A stretch of DNA of 64,000 bases from Acidobacteriales bacterium 59-55 (GCA_001897435.1 MKSV01000003.1:248001-312000); one strand, 5' to 3'; shown: positions 1 through 9,862, counted from the stretch's first letter. Notes: generated by a model from the letters alone, not told the origin. Numbers and translations are program-made.

Positions 1-1205
1 ATGGAGGCCACCAGTACCAGGCCATTGGTGAACAGGATCAGCGCAAAGGTCAGCGCGGGCAGGAATTCCAGTTCGACGGGCATCGCCTGAATCACCTCCA
101 GGGCCAGGACAGCGGTAATCAGGCCGCGCGGAATCAGGAACGTGGCAAGCTCGCGCTCACGAGACGAGGTTCCGCGCCACACGACCCGGCTGCACGTCAC
201 GGCAACAAAACGGACGGCAAGCAGCACTCCGAGAATTCCGAAGGTCGTCAAAAGCTGCTTCCGCAGTCCGTGGAAGCTGATCATCGCGCCCAGCAGAACG
301 AAGAAGAAGCTCCGCACCAGAAACGCCAGCTCCGAATGGAATGAGTGAATCTGGTCGCTTTGGCCCGCGATGGTCTCAAATTCAAATACCCGCATCGCAT
401 TCTGCGGGTCAAGCAGGTTGGCAAGCGTCGCGCCGAAGACGATCACGGCGAACAGGTCGCTTCCTCCCACAGCATGCGTGCCCGAGTAGACCATCAGCAC
501 AGCGGCGAACGTCAGCACCTGCCAGAACTGCTTATCGGAGACATAGGGCAACAATTTAACCCATAAAGCCCCCGCGACCACGCCGATAACAAAAGCCAGC
601 AGGAACTTGAACAAAAACAGGCCAAACACGCCACTCAGAATTGCCCCGCCGCTTTCGGTCGATGTCGCGTTCCCCCCGGCGACCAGACCCAGCAGCACGC
701 TCACGCCAAGCGCTCCGAGCCCATCGCCGAAGGCCGCCTCAATCACCAGGGTCGTCTTCAGGTCGTAGCGCAGGTCGAACTGGTCCAGTATCGGCAGAAC
801 GATCGATCCGCTGATGCACGCCAGCGGCGCTGCCACCAGAAGGGCGGTCATCAGGCGCAGATCCAGCCAGCGCATGCAGAAATAGGTGACGCAAACCAGC
901 GTCAGGCCGTAGCTGAGCACGGCCAGCACCATGCCCGCCATAAATTGCTTCACGGCACGGCGCAGATTCAGTTCCAGCCCGGCTGCGAAAAGGATCAGGA
1001 CGAGCGCAAGAGTTCCGATTCCCCGGATGATCGCGGGAAAGTGTTCGGCGTCGATCCAGTGGAGCACCGGCCCCAGCAGAATTCCGCAACCCAGAAGGAC
1101 GATCACATCCGGAACCCGGGTCCGGCGTGCGAAGCGGTTCGCTACATAGGCGAGGACGAGCAGGCCGCCCAGCAGACCGAAAAAATTTGTAAGTGTTAAA
1201 TTCAC
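1..1205 (-). CDS. Cation:proton antiporter (Kef/NhaP-like), C-terminus cut by window edge
   Basis: About 401 codons are visible and run off position 1. The translation is a chain of hydrophobic segments with the feel of a CPA-type Na+/H+ or K+/H+ exchanger: a first helix after NLTLTNFFGLLGGLLVLAYV, then RTRVPDVIVLLGCGILLGP, a helix with ILFAAGLELNLR, and a later segment reading GGSDLFAVIVFGATLANLL. It should be an inner-membrane protein exchanging a monovalent cation for protons. The start is uncertain: the nearby ATG at 1221 is closed by a stop after five codons, so I take the GTG at 1205; a TTG further upstream is possible. It is divergent from the esterase gene that follows. The ion cannot be told from sequence alone. 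Confidence 0.8.
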   Translation of the reverse strand, partial: MNLTLTNFFGLLGGLLVLAYVANRFARRTRVPDVIVLLGCGILLGPVLHWIDAEHFPAIIRGIGTLALVLILFAAGLELNLRRAVKQFMAGMVLAVLSYGLTLVCVTYFCMRWLDLRLMTALLVAAPLACISGSIVLPILDQFDLRYDLKTTLVIEAAFGDGLGALGVSVLLGLVAGGNATSTESGGAILSGVFGLFLFKFLLAFVIGVVAGALWVKLLPYVSDKQFWQVLTFAAVLMVYSGTHAVGGSDLFAVIVFGATLANLLDPQNAMRVFEFETIAGQSDQIHSFHSELAFLVRSFFFVLLGAMISFHGLRKQLLTTFGILGVLLAVRFVAVTCSRVVWRGTSSRERELATFLIPRGLITAVLALEVIQAMPVELEFLPALTFALILFTNGLVLVAS

Positions 1206-1400
1206 AGGCAGATAACCATGGGCCCCTTGATGAAACAAAACATGAAGGAGACTATAAGTCATCGTGACCATAAAATCCCAGCCTCGCCCCGCATCCTTCC
1301 GCGCCGGTCAGGGTTACGCGATGCCTGCGGTATAAGATTTCAGTCGACGGACTTCCATCGACAGATTTCAACCGAGAGATTTAGTTCGACAAGGAGAACT

Positions 1401-2999
1401 GTGCGAAACGTTCACAAAGCTCTATCCGGCTCCCGAACCCCGGCTCCATTTGCGATCCTTTCCGTGCTTGTCCTGCTTCTCCTTGCCGTTCCAGTCTTTG
1501 CCGAGGCCAGCCCCCAGTCGTGCAGGAATCTGGTCAGCCTCCAGCTTCCCAACACCATGATCGCCTCAGCTTCAATCGTCTCGACCGAGAGCTTCACGCC
1601 GCCACACTTCCACCACCCCATCGGCAATCTGCCGGCATTCTGCCGGGTCACGGCCACCACCAAACCGGCCATCCGATTCGAGGTATGGCTGCCACTCCAC
1701 ACCTGGAACGGCAAGTTCCAGGGTGTTGGCAACGGAGGCACGGCGGGCTCCATCAATTATCTGGCCATGTCCGCCGCTCTTCGGCGCGGCTACGCCACCG
1801 CCAGCACCGACACCGGTCACGTCAATACGCCTCCCGGCAACGGCTTCGACTCCACCTGGGCGCTGGGACATCCGGAGCTTGTAGCCGACTTCGGCTACCG
1901 CGGCCTGCACCTTACCACCGTCAACGGCAAGCAGATTACAGAAGCCTTTTATGGCAAGGGGCCGGCGCACTCCTACTATGTGGGCTGTTCCAAAGGCGGA
2001 CAGCAGGGTTTGATGGAGGCTCAACGCTTCCCCGAAGACTACGATGGCCTGCTGGTGGGCGACCCGGCCAATAACTGGACTCGGCACTATGCGGGTGCGC
2101 ATCTCTGGTACTCCATCGCCACGCTCAAGGATCCGGAGAGCTACATTCCCGCCTCCAAGGTACCGCTGCTCGCCAACGCGGTCACCGTGGCCTGCGACGC
2201 AATCGACGGCATCACGGACGGTGTGCTCGACGATCCTCGCCAGTGCCACTTCGATCCGGCGGTGCTGACCTGCAAAGCGGGCCAGTCCTCTTCCTCCTGC
2301 TTCACCCCCAAACAGGTCAAGGCCATCAAGGATATCTGGGGCGGAGCGCACGACTCCCGCGGAAGGCTTATCTACCCCGGCCTGGTCCCCGGCGGCGAAA
2401 ACGGCTCCAGCGGCTGGTCTAGCTGGATTACCGGCAACAAGCCCTTCGCCGCGACTCATTGGAAGGCAGCCACCGGCTTCTTCAAGGACATGGTCTTCGA
2501 AGATCCTAAATATAATGCTCTCAACTTCAACTACGACAAGGACATGAAGACGGCGCTCGATAAAACTGCTCGTTCGCTCGATGCCGTCAACCCGGATCTT
2601 CGCCCCCTGCAGCGACGGGGAGGCAAGATGATCCTCTACCACGGCTGGAGCGATCCCGACATCTCCCCCCTCAACACCATCAACTACTACAACCAGGTAG
2701 AAGCAACGGTAGGCAAGGACACTCCCCAGTTCCTTCGCCTCTTCATGGTGCCCGGCATGAACCACTGCGGCGGCGGTCCTGGCCCTACTCATTTCAATGG
2801 GCTTACCTCGCTCGAAGAGTGGGTGGAAGACGATATCGCGCCGGAAAAGATCATCGCCTTCCACACCACCGAGGGCGAGATCGACCGCACCCGACCCCTT
2901 TGCCCCTACCCTCAGGTTGCCATCTATGACGGCAAGGGCAGCACGAACGACGAGTCCAACTTCGCCTGCAAGATGCCTCGGCAAAAGCCGGCGAAGTAG
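1401..2999 (+). CDS. Secreted tannase/feruloyl esterase family protein
   Basis: A 532-residue alpha/beta-hydrolase of the tannase/feruloyl esterase family, which cleaves gallate or hydroxycinnamate esters of plant polyphenols and polysaccharides. The serine lies in GCSKGG (Ser197) and the histidine in NHCGGG (His455); an Asp near 418-420 (GWSDPD) fits the third member. Cys196 and Cys456 sit next to Ser and His, matching the family's CS-D-HC arrangement with a disulfide joining the triad. The reading frame is open from 1218, but I choose GTG at 1401 because AAGGAGA lies at 1391-1397 and a good signal peptide follows (Arg/Lys, then a Leu/Val-rich core ending VFAEA). The product is therefore expected in the periplasm or outside. 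The exact ester substrate is unknown. Confidence 0.88.
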   Translation: MRNVHKALSGSRTPAPFAILSVLVLLLLAVPVFAEASPQSCRNLVSLQLPNTMIASASIVSTESFTPPHFHHPIGNLPAFCRVTATTKPAIRFEVWLPLHTWNGKFQGVGNGGTAGSINYLAMSAALRRGYATASTDTGHVNTPPGNGFDSTWALGHPELVADFGYRGLHLTTVNGKQITEAFYGKGPAHSYYVGCSKGGQQGLMEAQRFPEDYDGLLVGDPANNWTRHYAGAHLWYSIATLKDPESYIPASKVPLLANAVTVACDAIDGITDGVLDDPRQCHFDPAVLTCKAGQSSSSCFTPKQVKAIKDIWGGAHDSRGRLIYPGLVPGGENGSSGWSSWITGNKPFAATHWKAATGFFKDMVFEDPKYNALNFNYDKDMKTALDKTARSLDAVNPDLRPLQRRGGKMILYHGWSDPDISPLNTINYYNQVEATVGKDTPQFLRLFMVPGMNHCGGGPGPTHFNGLTSLEEWVEDDIAPEKIIAFHTTEGEIDRTRPLCPYPQVAIYDGKGSTNDESNFACKMPRQKPAK

Positions 3000-3162
3000 A
3001 GCAATTCTCCCGTTACCGTGAAGTGGAAAATTCCGAGGAGTGCCGTTTTCCTTGAGAGAAAACGGCCAAGAGTCCGAAGTCTCACTGTAGACCCACCGGA
3101 GAATTGCTCCCGCGAGCCAACGCCGCAAAATCGGCGTATTCTATCCCGCAAAGGAGTACGCC

Positions 3163-4035
3163 ATGCTGAGAAGAGATTTTCTGCGTCGTACTGTCACCGG
3201 ATTCGGCGCGACCCTGGTCGCATCACGATTCGCTCCGGCGGCTTCCCTCGAAACCCAGCCACTGCCCCGCAAGTTCAACGCGCATGACGAGATCGTCCTC
3301 GGCAAGACCGGCATCCGCACCAGCCGTCTTGCCATGGGCACGGGCACCGTCGGCGGCGGCGGCCACTCCAACCAGACTCGCCTCGGCACCGATGCCTTCG
3401 TCACCCTCCTGCTTGACGGCTACAACGACAACGGCCTCCGCTTCTTCGATACCGCCGACTCCTACGGCAGTCATCCCTACGTCGGCGCCGCCATCAAGAA
3501 GCTTCCTCGCGACAAAGTCACCGTCCTCACCAAATCCGATAACCGCGACCCTGCCGGTCTGCGCAAGGATATCGATCGCTTCCGCAAAGAGCTGGGCACC
3601 GACTACATCGATATCCTGCTCATCCACTGCGTCACGGAAGGCGACTGGACGACGCGCTACCGCGGCGTCATGGACGTGCTTTCGGAGGCCAAGCAGAAGG
3701 GCGTCATCCGCGCCCATGGAGCCTCCTGCCATACATTGCCCGCGCTGCGCGCCGCTGCCGCATCGCCCTGGGTAGAAGTCGATCTCGTCCGTCTCAACCC
3801 TATCCAATCCCACATGGACGCCGACCCGAAGACCGTCATCGGCGTCATTAAGGAGATGCGCGCCTCGGGCAAAGGCATCGTCGGCATGAAGATCCTGGGC
3901 CAGGGCGACATGCGCAACCGCCCGGGCGAAGCCATCCGCTACGCTCTGGGAAGCGGCGTCCTCGACGCCTTCACCATCGGAGCCGAGTCCAGGGCCGAGC
4001 AGAACGACCTGACCCGGCGCATCGCCGCCGCGTAG
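3163..4035 (+). CDS. Tat-exported aldo/keto reductase
   Basis: A 290-residue aldo/keto reductase. The tetrad is visible: Asp96 and Tyr101 in FFDTADSYG, Lys124 in VLTKSD and His155 in LLIHC, so NAD(P)H-dependent carbonyl reduction or its reverse is plausible. The N-terminus reads MLRRDFLRR followed by a hydrophobic stretch ending near FAPAAS, a classic twin-arginine signal, implying export in folded form. It follows the esterase in the same direction with a gap of about 160 bases, so co-transcription is possible but not shown. The protein is a little shorter than typical AKRs (310-330 residues) and ends soon after the last helix, which may mean a reduced C-terminal loop. The substrate is unknown. 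Confidence 0.88.
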   Translation: MLRRDFLRRTVTGFGATLVASRFAPAASLETQPLPRKFNAHDEIVLGKTGIRTSRLAMGTGTVGGGGHSNQTRLGTDAFVTLLLDGYNDNGLRFFDTADSYGSHPYVGAAIKKLPRDKVTVLTKSDNRDPAGLRKDIDRFRKELGTDYIDILLIHCVTEGDWTTRYRGVMDVLSEAKQKGVIRAHGASCHTLPALRAAAASPWVEVDLVRLNPIQSHMDADPKTVIGVIKEMRASGKGIVGMKILGQGDMRNRPGEAIRYALGSGVLDAFTIGAESRAEQNDLTRRIAAA

Positions 4036-4155
4036 TCTTGCCGCAGAGAGCGGGTGCTCCATGTCCGGAACTGGAAGGACGTGGGTTGGAACGCTGCGGA
4101 TTCGGGTTCCCACCGCCGGGCATGTTTCAATAGAAGTTAAGGACTTCATAGAAAA

Positions 4156-5253
4156 ATGCCTCTTAATTGTGGAATCGTTGGCCTGCCCAACGTCGGAAAA
4201 AGCACTATCTTCAACGCCCTTACCTCAGCCAAGGCCCAGGCGGCGAACTATCCCTTCTGCACCATCGATCCCAACACCGGCGTCGTCACCGTGCCCGATG
4301 AGCGGCTGGCAAAGATCGCCGCCCTCATCCAGCCCAAGTCGCTGGTTCCCACCACGATGGAGTTCATCGACATCGCGGGTCTGGTTGAAGGAGCGAGCAA
4401 GGGTGAAGGCCTAGGAAATCAGTTCCTCGGCCACATCCGTGCCACCGACGCCATCTGCCATGTCGTCCGCTGCTTCGACGACCCCGAGGTCGTCCACGTT
4501 GCAGGCGGCGTCAATCCGCTGCATGACATCGACATCATCAACACCGAGCTTCTGCTGGCCGACCTCGATACCGTGGAAAAACGTAACACCAAGGTCGAAA
4601 AACTGGCCAAAAACTCCAGCGACCACAAGATCAAGACCGAAGCCGGCGCGATGCAGAAGCTCCTCGCCGCCCTCAACGCCGGCAAGCCTGCCCGCACCGC
4701 CGACCTCACCGACGAAGAGAGACTCGTCGCCCGCGAACTCTTTCTCATCACTTCCAAGCCACAACTCTATGTGGCCAATGTCGACGAATCCGGCCTGATC
4801 GAAGGCAATGCGTATACCGCCGACGTCGAAAAGCGCGCCGCCGAAGAGGGCGCGCAGGTCGTCCGCATCTGCGGAGCCATGGAAGCAGAGATCGCCCAGC
4901 TTGAGCCTGCCGAGCGCGACGAGTTCCTCAAGGACATGGGCCTCTCCGAACCCGGCCTGAACCGCCTCATCCACTCCGCCTACCGCCTGCTCGACCTCAT
5001 CACCTACTTCACGGCGGGCGTGCAGGAGGTCCGTGCCTGGACGATCAAGCGCGGAACCAAGGCCCCCGGCGCCGCGGGCGTCATCCACTCCGACTTCGAG
5101 CGCGGCTTCATCAAGGCCGACTGCTACGCCTCCGACGACCTGTTCACCTACGGCACCGAACAAGCGGTCAAGGAGAAGGGACTTCTTCGCTCAGAGGGAA
5201 AGGAGTACGTCGTCAAGGACGGCGATATTCTGTTCTTCAAATTCAACGTCTGA
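4156..5253 (+). CDS. ychF: Ribosome-binding ATPase YchF
   Basis: A 365-residue TRAFAC GTPase-fold protein of the YchF/OLA1 family. The P-loop is GLPNVGKS near the N-terminus, the switch II region is DIAGLVEGA, and the usual NKxD is replaced by NVDE, the change that gives YchF its preference for ATP over GTP. The C-terminus carries the TGS domain (the stretch from [16 protein letters not shown] through the final FKFNV). Length matches the family (about 363). It binds ribosomes and is linked to translation and stress responses. The start ATG has AAGGA about 11 bases upstream. It ends just before a repeat-rich stretch and a sigma-factor fragment. Confidence 0.97.
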   Translation: MPLNCGIVGLPNVGKSTIFNALTSAKAQAANYPFCTIDPNTGVVTVPDERLAKIAALIQPKSLVPTTMEFIDIAGLVEGASKGEGLGNQFLGHIRATDAICHVVRCFDDPEVVHVAGGVNPLHDIDIINTELLLADLDTVEKRNTKVEKLAKNSSDHKIKTEAGAMQKLLAALNAGKPARTADLTDEERLVARELFLITSKPQLYVANVDESGLIEGNAYTADVEKRAAEEGAQVVRICGAMEAEIAQLEPAERDEFLKDMGLSEPGLNRLIHSAYRLLDLITYFTAGVQEVRAWTIKRGTKAPGAAGVIHSDFERGFIKADCYASDDLFTYGTEQAVKEKGLLRSEGKEYVVKDGDILFFKFNV

Positions 5254-5276
5254 ACGCGACCCTTACCCCCATATTT

Positions 5277-5327
5277 AGAGGTGTCCGAATAGTGTCCATA
5301 GAAAAATGGACACCTCTGGACACCTCT
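5277..5327. repeat. Nested direct and inverted repeats of a 10-bp unit
   Basis: AGAGGTGTCC at 5277-5286 is the reverse complement of GGACACCTCT, which occurs twice in tandem at 5308-5317 and 5318-5327. In addition GTGTCCAT at 5292-5299 pairs with ATGGACAC at 5306-5313 around a six-base A-rich loop, making an 8-bp hairpin. The hairpin could end ychF transcription, although no clean T-run follows. The repeats also supply the first codons of the sigma-factor fragment downstream, so they probably mark a rearrangement junction. Confidence 0.7.
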
Positions 5328-5608
5328 CGGAGAGCTACCGCACCGTCATCATGCTGCGCGACATCGAGGAGCTAAGCACTGCGGAGACGGCAGCGGCGCT
5401 CGACCTTACCGAGGATAACGTGAAGATGCGCCTGCATCGCGGTCACGGCATGATCCGCAACTGGCTCTTCGAGCGCATCGGAACCGGAGCAAAAGCGGCC
5501 TTCCCCTTCATGGGCGCGCGCTGCGACCAGTTCAGTAAATCGAGATCTTTGCCGGACCACTTCGGTTCGGTCCACAAGAGGACAGATTCAAGAAGAGCAA
5601 GGGTTTAA
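5306..5608 (+). pseudogene. Fragment of an ECF-type RNA polymerase sigma factor (region 4)
   Basis: The open frame translates to about 100 residues. Residues 5-70 look like sigma-70 region 4 of an ECF factor: ESYRTVIMLRDIEELS, then AETAAALDLTEDNVKMRLHR, the helix-turn-helix that contacts the -35 box. Region 2, needed for core binding and -10 recognition, is missing, and the first codons come from the repeats at 5308-5327. The C-terminal 25 residues (after GARCDQF) look out of frame or unrelated. I read it as a decayed sigma-factor gene cut at its 5' end. A functional small protein is possible but there is no good ribosome-binding site. Confidence 0.7.
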
Positions 5609-7419
5609 ACCGAATCCCTACCCGGAGGCAGCGATCTTCCATCCGGCTTGTGCAGCAGGTCGATCACAAGCTGGTACAGTCTGTTCCTTGTCTCGAAGCG
5701 GTCGCTGGCTCGCGTTACATAACGGATCAGCACATCGATCCCCGCACTGGCAGGGCGCATCTCTACCGATGGCACCGCAGAGAATGGGCTCAGGTCATGC
5801 TGCTTCATCGCCCGCTGCCACTCCTGCTCCGCCTTGTGGGCTCCCGCCTCGGTCTCCTTCACGACCGCCTTATGAATCCGGTCGATCATCCGGAAGGTGT
5901 CCTCGCCCTCCGGAACATTCACGTTGATCTCGTCCCACATCCACTGCCCTGTCGTTGAGAAGTTGAAGAACTGCCCCGAGATTGCGAATTTGTTGAGGAA
6001 CGTCACACGCCGCCCGGTCGGATGCCCCTTGTCAGTCCAGTTTCCCGTCTCCAGCAACGAGGTCCGAAACAGCCCGATCTCGATCACCTCGCCAGCGACG
6101 CCGTTGATCTCCACCCAGTCGCCCAGACGGATGCCGTTCTTGCCCATGAGCGAGAACCAGCCGAAGAAGGCCAGGATGAAGTCCTGAAACACGACCGTCA
6201 GCCCGGCGGTGGCCAGCCCCAGGATCGTCGGCGTATGGTCCGGCGCCCCAAAGATGACCAGCAGGACCAGTGCCAGCGTCACGATCTGAATCGTCAGGTG
6301 CGCAATCGTCCGCAGCGTATGCAGGCTACGCCGGTCCATCGTCGATCGGTCCAGCATCATTCGCACCAGAGCGCCGACCAGAGCGGCGCACAGCAGAAAA
6401 AATGCGATCACCGCCAGCGACTGGAAGATCAGGTGGGCCATAATCCGGTGCTGCAACTCCACCTGTGCCTGCCACTTCTCATACACCCCCGAAAGCTGCT
6501 GCTGGGTCTGAATTCTGTCGTCCAGAATGGAATGCACCTGCGCGATGGCGTGAACCTGCCCCATCTGCGCCACGCGCCCTCGCACCGTGCCGGTCGGCGT
6601 TCCGGCACCGCCCGCCGCTGAAGCCGATGAGCCGATACCCGCCTCCGCCACGCTCGCTTTCTTCTCGATCTCCGCGTGCTGCGCCATCAGCGCCGCCACA
6701 TCCGCATCGGCCTGCGCCTTTGCCTGCTCGATCAGATCCATCCGGCTGCGTTGATCGAACCATGACTTCGCCCGGGCATACAGAGTCCCGCGCCGCCTCG
6801 CCGATGCCATGGCAGTCAGCACGCCGTTGTCCATCTGCTCGTCGAACTTCTTCATCGCCGTTTCCCGCGCGGTCAACTCCTGCTGGATTGCCCCACGCTT
6901 ATCCCCGCTCATCCGCGCCAGATCGTCGGTAGCATCTCCCAACTGGTCGTTGTCGAGCGTCAGTTGCGCCTTTGCCACATCGAGATCGTCGGACTGCACC
7001 GTTCCATCCGGCCCCTTGGGCAGCTTCGCCGCCTCCCGGGTCAGACGGTCCACCGCTGCCTGGTCCTCCTTCACCATCTCTTTCAGGCCGGCGACCTTCT
7101 GCGACAGCGACAGAGCATCGCCCTTCAACACCGGAGGCTCCAGCGCCGCCATCCGCAGCGCCATGGCAAATGCCTGATCGACCTCATGGTCCGCCAGCCG
7201 CTCCGCATTGAGCGCCAGCCGCCGCTCCTCCGCCGAAACCGCCAGCGGGGCCAGCGCCTGTGCTGTCTGCCACGGCCTCTGATCCACCAGGGCCTGCGTC
7301 GCAGCTCCGCGCTTCCCTCTCAAGAACGGCAGATTCTCCATCGCACCGCGCGTCAGGTAGCTCGCCACCAGCAACACAATCAGGGCCGCCGCCGGAATCG
7401 CAATCAGGAGTTTCCGCAT
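5605..7419 (-). CDS. MscS-family mechanosensitive channel with long N-terminal region
   Basis: About 604 residues. The C-terminal half is an MscS channel: membrane helices, the pore-lining helix region (ILGLATAGLTVVFQDF), and the beta domain (GWFSLMGKNGIRLGDWVEI, then GEVIEIGLFRT). The N-terminal half starts with a hydrophobic segment (LLIAIPAAALIVLLVASYL), followed by a charged coiled-coil-like region of roughly 200 residues, presumably periplasmic. It should open under membrane tension and release solutes. The open frame continues far upstream antisense to glmS, but that part is a shadow. I prefer the ATG at 7419, with GGAAGG at 7429-7434 nine bases away; the ATG at 7428 touches that site. 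Divergent from glmS. Confidence 0.88.
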   Translation of the reverse strand: MRKLLIAIPAAALIVLLVASYLTRGAMENLPFLRGKRGAATQALVDQRPWQTAQALAPLAVSAEERRLALNAERLADHEVDQAFAMALRMAALEPPVLKGDALSLSQKVAGLKEMVKEDQAAVDRLTREAAKLPKGPDGTVQSDDLDVAKAQLTLDNDQLGDATDDLARMSGDKRGAIQQELTARETAMKKFDEQMDNGVLTAMASARRRGTLYARAKSWFDQRSRMDLIEQAKAQADADVAALMAQHAEIEKKASVAEAGIGSSASAAGGAGTPTGTVRGRVAQMGQVHAIAQVHSILDDRIQTQQQLSGVYEKWQAQVELQHRIMAHLIFQSLAVIAFFLLCAALVGALVRMMLDRSTMDRRSLHTLRTIAHLTIQIVTLALVLLVIFGAPDHTPTILGLATAGLTVVFQDFILAFFGWFSLMGKNGIRLGDWVEINGVAGEVIEIGLFRTSLLETGNWTDKGHPTGRRVTFLNKFAISGQFFNFSTTGQWMWDEINVNVPEGEDTFRMIDRIHKAVVKETEAGAHKAEQEWQRAMKQHDLSPFSAVPSVEMRPASAGIDVLIRYVTRASDRFETRNRLYQLVIDLLHKPDGRSLPPGRDSV

Positions 7420-7518
7420 GGACTTCATCCTTCCACCGTATAACGTCTTCTGATCTCCCACAAAAGTCTTACGCGCAGTTGCGCGCAAAAATCTGCAGCT
7501 CCATCTAAACTCATATCC

Positions 7519-9489
7519 ATGTGCGGAATTGTTGGTTACATCGGTCCCCAGCCCGTCGTCCCCGTCATCATTGAAGGCCTGCGCCGTCTCGAATACCGCG
7601 GCTACGACTCCGCCGGCATCGCGGTTGCAGGCAACTCTACCGGCCTCGAACTCCGCCGCGCCCCGGGCAAGCTGCGCAACCTCGAAGCCGTCATCGCCGA
7701 GCACCCTCTGCACGGCAGCTTCGGCATCGGCCACACTCGCTGGGCCACCCATGGCCGGCCGACCGAAGAGAACGCCCATCCCCACCGCGATTGCACCGGA
7801 ACTCTCGTCGTCGTCCACAACGGCATCGTCGAGAACTATCTCGCTCTCAAAAAAGAACTTACCGCCACCGGTCACAAGTTCGTCACCGAGACCGACACCG
7901 AGATCATCGCCCACCTCATCGAAGAAGAGATCAAGCAGGCCCCGGGCATCGTCCTCGAAGAGGCCGTCCGCCGCACCGTCCACCGCCTGACCGGAGCCTT
8001 CGCCATCGGCGTGCTCTCGGCCAACGAGCCCAACAAACTGGTCGCCGCGCGCATGGGGCCGCCCGCCGTCATCGGCATCGGCGACGGCGAGTTCTTCCTC
8101 GCCTCCGACGTCCCCGGCATCCTGCACCACACCCGCAACATCCACTTTTTGCAGGATGGCGAGCTTGCCGTCCTCACCCCGTCGGGCGTTACGCTGAGCG
8201 ACTTTGACGGCAAGCCACTGCCGCTGAAGGTCCAGCGCATTACCTGGGACCCCATCATGGCCGAGAAGGCCGGCTATAAACACTTCATGCTCAAGGAGAT
8301 CAACGAGCAGCCCCGCGCCATCCGCGACACCACCCTCGGCCGCGTCTCGTTCGATACCGGCAAGGTCTTCCTCGACAACCTCGACATCACCCCCGCCGAG
8401 TTCAAGGCCGCCAGCCAGATCACCATCGCCGCCTGCGGCACCTCGTGGCACTCCGGCCTCGCGGGCAAGTTCATGATCGAGCGCCTGGCCCGCCTTCCCG
8501 TCGACGTCGACTACGCCAGCGAATACCGCTACCGCGACCCCATCGCCGACCCGCATGCCATCGGCCTGCTCATCACCCAGTCCGGCGAGACCGCCGACAC
8601 CATCGCCGCCCAGCGCGAGCTGATCTCCAAGGGCAGCAAGACGCTCGCCATCTGCAACGTCGTCGGAGCCGCCGTCACCCGCGAAGCCCAGGGAACGATT
8701 ACGACCAACGCCGGTCCCGAGATCGGCGTCGCCTCCACCAAGGCTTTCACCGCGCAGCTTACCGCGCTGTTCATTCTTGCGCTGCATCTCGGGCAGGTCC
8801 GCGGGACTATCTCCGATGCGGAGTCCCTCCATCTCGTCACCGAGCTATCGAAGATCCCCGGCAAGCTCGACCACATGCTCAACCTCAACGCTCTTGGAGC
8901 CACAGGAACCTCCGAGGGAGTCGCCGCCCCGGTTTCAGCTTCGAAGTCGGTGCCGGTTCCCGAGCGCCGCAGCCGCGCGCGCATGCCCCTTACCGAGCAG
9001 TGCGAGGAACTGGCCAGAATCTTCCACACCGCCAACGACTTCCTCTTCCTCGGCCGCGGCATCCACTACCCCATCGCACTCGAAGGCGCGCTCAAGCTCA
9101 AGGAGATCTCCTACATCCACGCCGAAGGCTACCCGGCGGGTGAGATGAAGCACGGGCCGAACGCTTTGATCGACGAGTCGCTTCCGGTCGTCTGCATCGC
9201 GACCAAAGACCCCGACGATCCATCGAGCGTGCTGAAGTACGAAAAGACCCTGAGCAACATTCAGGAGGTCACCGCCCGCAGCGGCCGCGTCATCGCCATC
9301 GCCACGGAAGGCGACCACGAGATAGGCCACCTGGTCGAGCACACCATCTACATCCCCCAGGCCCCCGAACTCCTCCTACCCATCCTCGAAGTCGTCCCGC
9401 TGCAACTGCTCGCCTACCACATCGCTGTAAGAAGAGGCTGCGACGTAGATCAGCCGAGAAATCTGGCGAAGAGTGTTACGGTGGAATAG
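7519..9489 (+). CDS. glmS: Glutamine--fructose-6-phosphate aminotransferase (isomerizing)
   Basis: A 656-residue enzyme making glucosamine-6-phosphate from fructose-6-phosphate and glutamine, the first step towards UDP-GlcNAc for peptidoglycan and lipopolysaccharide. It begins MCGIVGYIG, so Cys2 becomes the N-terminal nucleophile of the glutaminase domain; HTRWATHG and HNGIVENY follow. Two SIS sugar-isomerase domains form the rest ([33 protein letters not shown]), and the end [13 protein letters not shown] is typical. It is about 45 residues longer than most GlmS proteins because of an insertion at about residues 454-491 between the SIS domains, rich in Ala, Ser, Pro and Arg. No glmS ribozyme was recognised; only about 90 bases separate it from the divergent mscS gene. 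Confidence 0.97.
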   Translation: MCGIVGYIGPQPVVPVIIEGLRRLEYRGYDSAGIAVAGNSTGLELRRAPGKLRNLEAVIAEHPLHGSFGIGHTRWATHGRPTEENAHPHRDCTGTLVVVHNGIVENYLALKKELTATGHKFVTETDTEIIAHLIEEEIKQAPGIVLEEAVRRTVHRLTGAFAIGVLSANEPNKLVAARMGPPAVIGIGDGEFFLASDVPGILHHTRNIHFLQDGELAVLTPSGVTLSDFDGKPLPLKVQRITWDPIMAEKAGYKHFMLKEINEQPRAIRDTTLGRVSFDTGKVFLDNLDITPAEFKAASQITIAACGTSWHSGLAGKFMIERLARLPVDVDYASEYRYRDPIADPHAIGLLITQSGETADTIAAQRELISKGSKTLAICNVVGAAVTREAQGTITTNAGPEIGVASTKAFTAQLTALFILALHLGQVRGTISDAESLHLVTELSKIPGKLDHMLNLNALGATGTSEGVAAPVSASKSVPVPERRSRARMPLTEQCEELARIFHTANDFLFLGRGIHYPIALEGALKLKEISYIHAEGYPAGEMKHGPNALIDESLPVVCIATKDPDDPSSVLKYEKTLSNIQEVTARSGRVIAIATEGDHEIGHLVEHTIYIPQAPELLLPILEVVPLQLLAYHIAVRRGCDVDQPRNLAKSVTVE

Positions 9490-9508
9490 TTAGAGAATGG
9501 AGGATCAG

Positions 9509-9862
9509 ATGATTTCGAAACAACAAGGAAGAACTTGGGGTGATTGGAAATTAGATACGGAGTCCCATACTCTCGATCTCTATATGAATGGTGGAATTCT
9601 CTATAGCGTTCAGTTGACCGGTATTACCGACAGTGCGCAGATGCTGGATTGGATCATCCAATTACGCGAGAAGACCTGGATTACCAATGATCACATTGGC
9701 GATTTGGTAAGTGCGCTCGACCATATTTTCGATCCTCAAGCGACTATTTGCCGAGGTGGGCAACATCGTACTATAGATCCAATGAGAGCTTTGAATATGT
9801 TTTATGCATCTGATCCAGACGATGACCATATTTGGACTCGAATGGTAAAACCACCTGCGTAG
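9509..9862 (+). CDS. Hypothetical protein, AT-richer than its neighbours
   Basis: 117 residues with no signal peptide or membrane helix. It has many aromatic and acidic residues (WGDWKLDTES, MLDWIIQLREKTW, NDHIGDLVSALDHIF) and looks like a compact soluble alpha/beta protein. I do not recognise a characterised family. An ATG at 9497 is also in frame, but GGAGG at 9499-9503 sits five bases before the ATG at 9509, so the later start is preferred. It lies 19 bases after glmS in the same direction. Its base composition is clearly lower in GC than the flanking genes, which together with the Fic and RAYT genes next door suggests horizontal acquisition. Confidence 0.65.
   Translation: MISKQQGRTWGDWKLDTESHTLDLYMNGGILYSVQLTGITDSAQMLDWIIQLREKTWITNDHIGDLVSALDHIFDPQATICRGGQHRTIDPMRALNMFYASDPDDDHIWTRMVKPPA

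Noticed and set aside
1572..3128. 518-residue minus-strand frame antisense to the tannase gene
   Set aside because: Shadow of the coding strand in high-GC DNA; no start signal and no recognisable domain.
7429..7518. glmS ribozyme or leader riboswitch before glmS
   Set aside because: The divergent spacer is only about 90 bases and lacks the conserved ribozyme core; glmS ribozymes are mostly in Firmicutes.
7429..8832. Long minus-strand frame continuing the mscS gene upstream across glmS
   Set aside because: It is antisense to glmS, has low-complexity Gly/Asp/Val-rich translation and no domain; a good mscS start with ribosome-binding site is at 7419.
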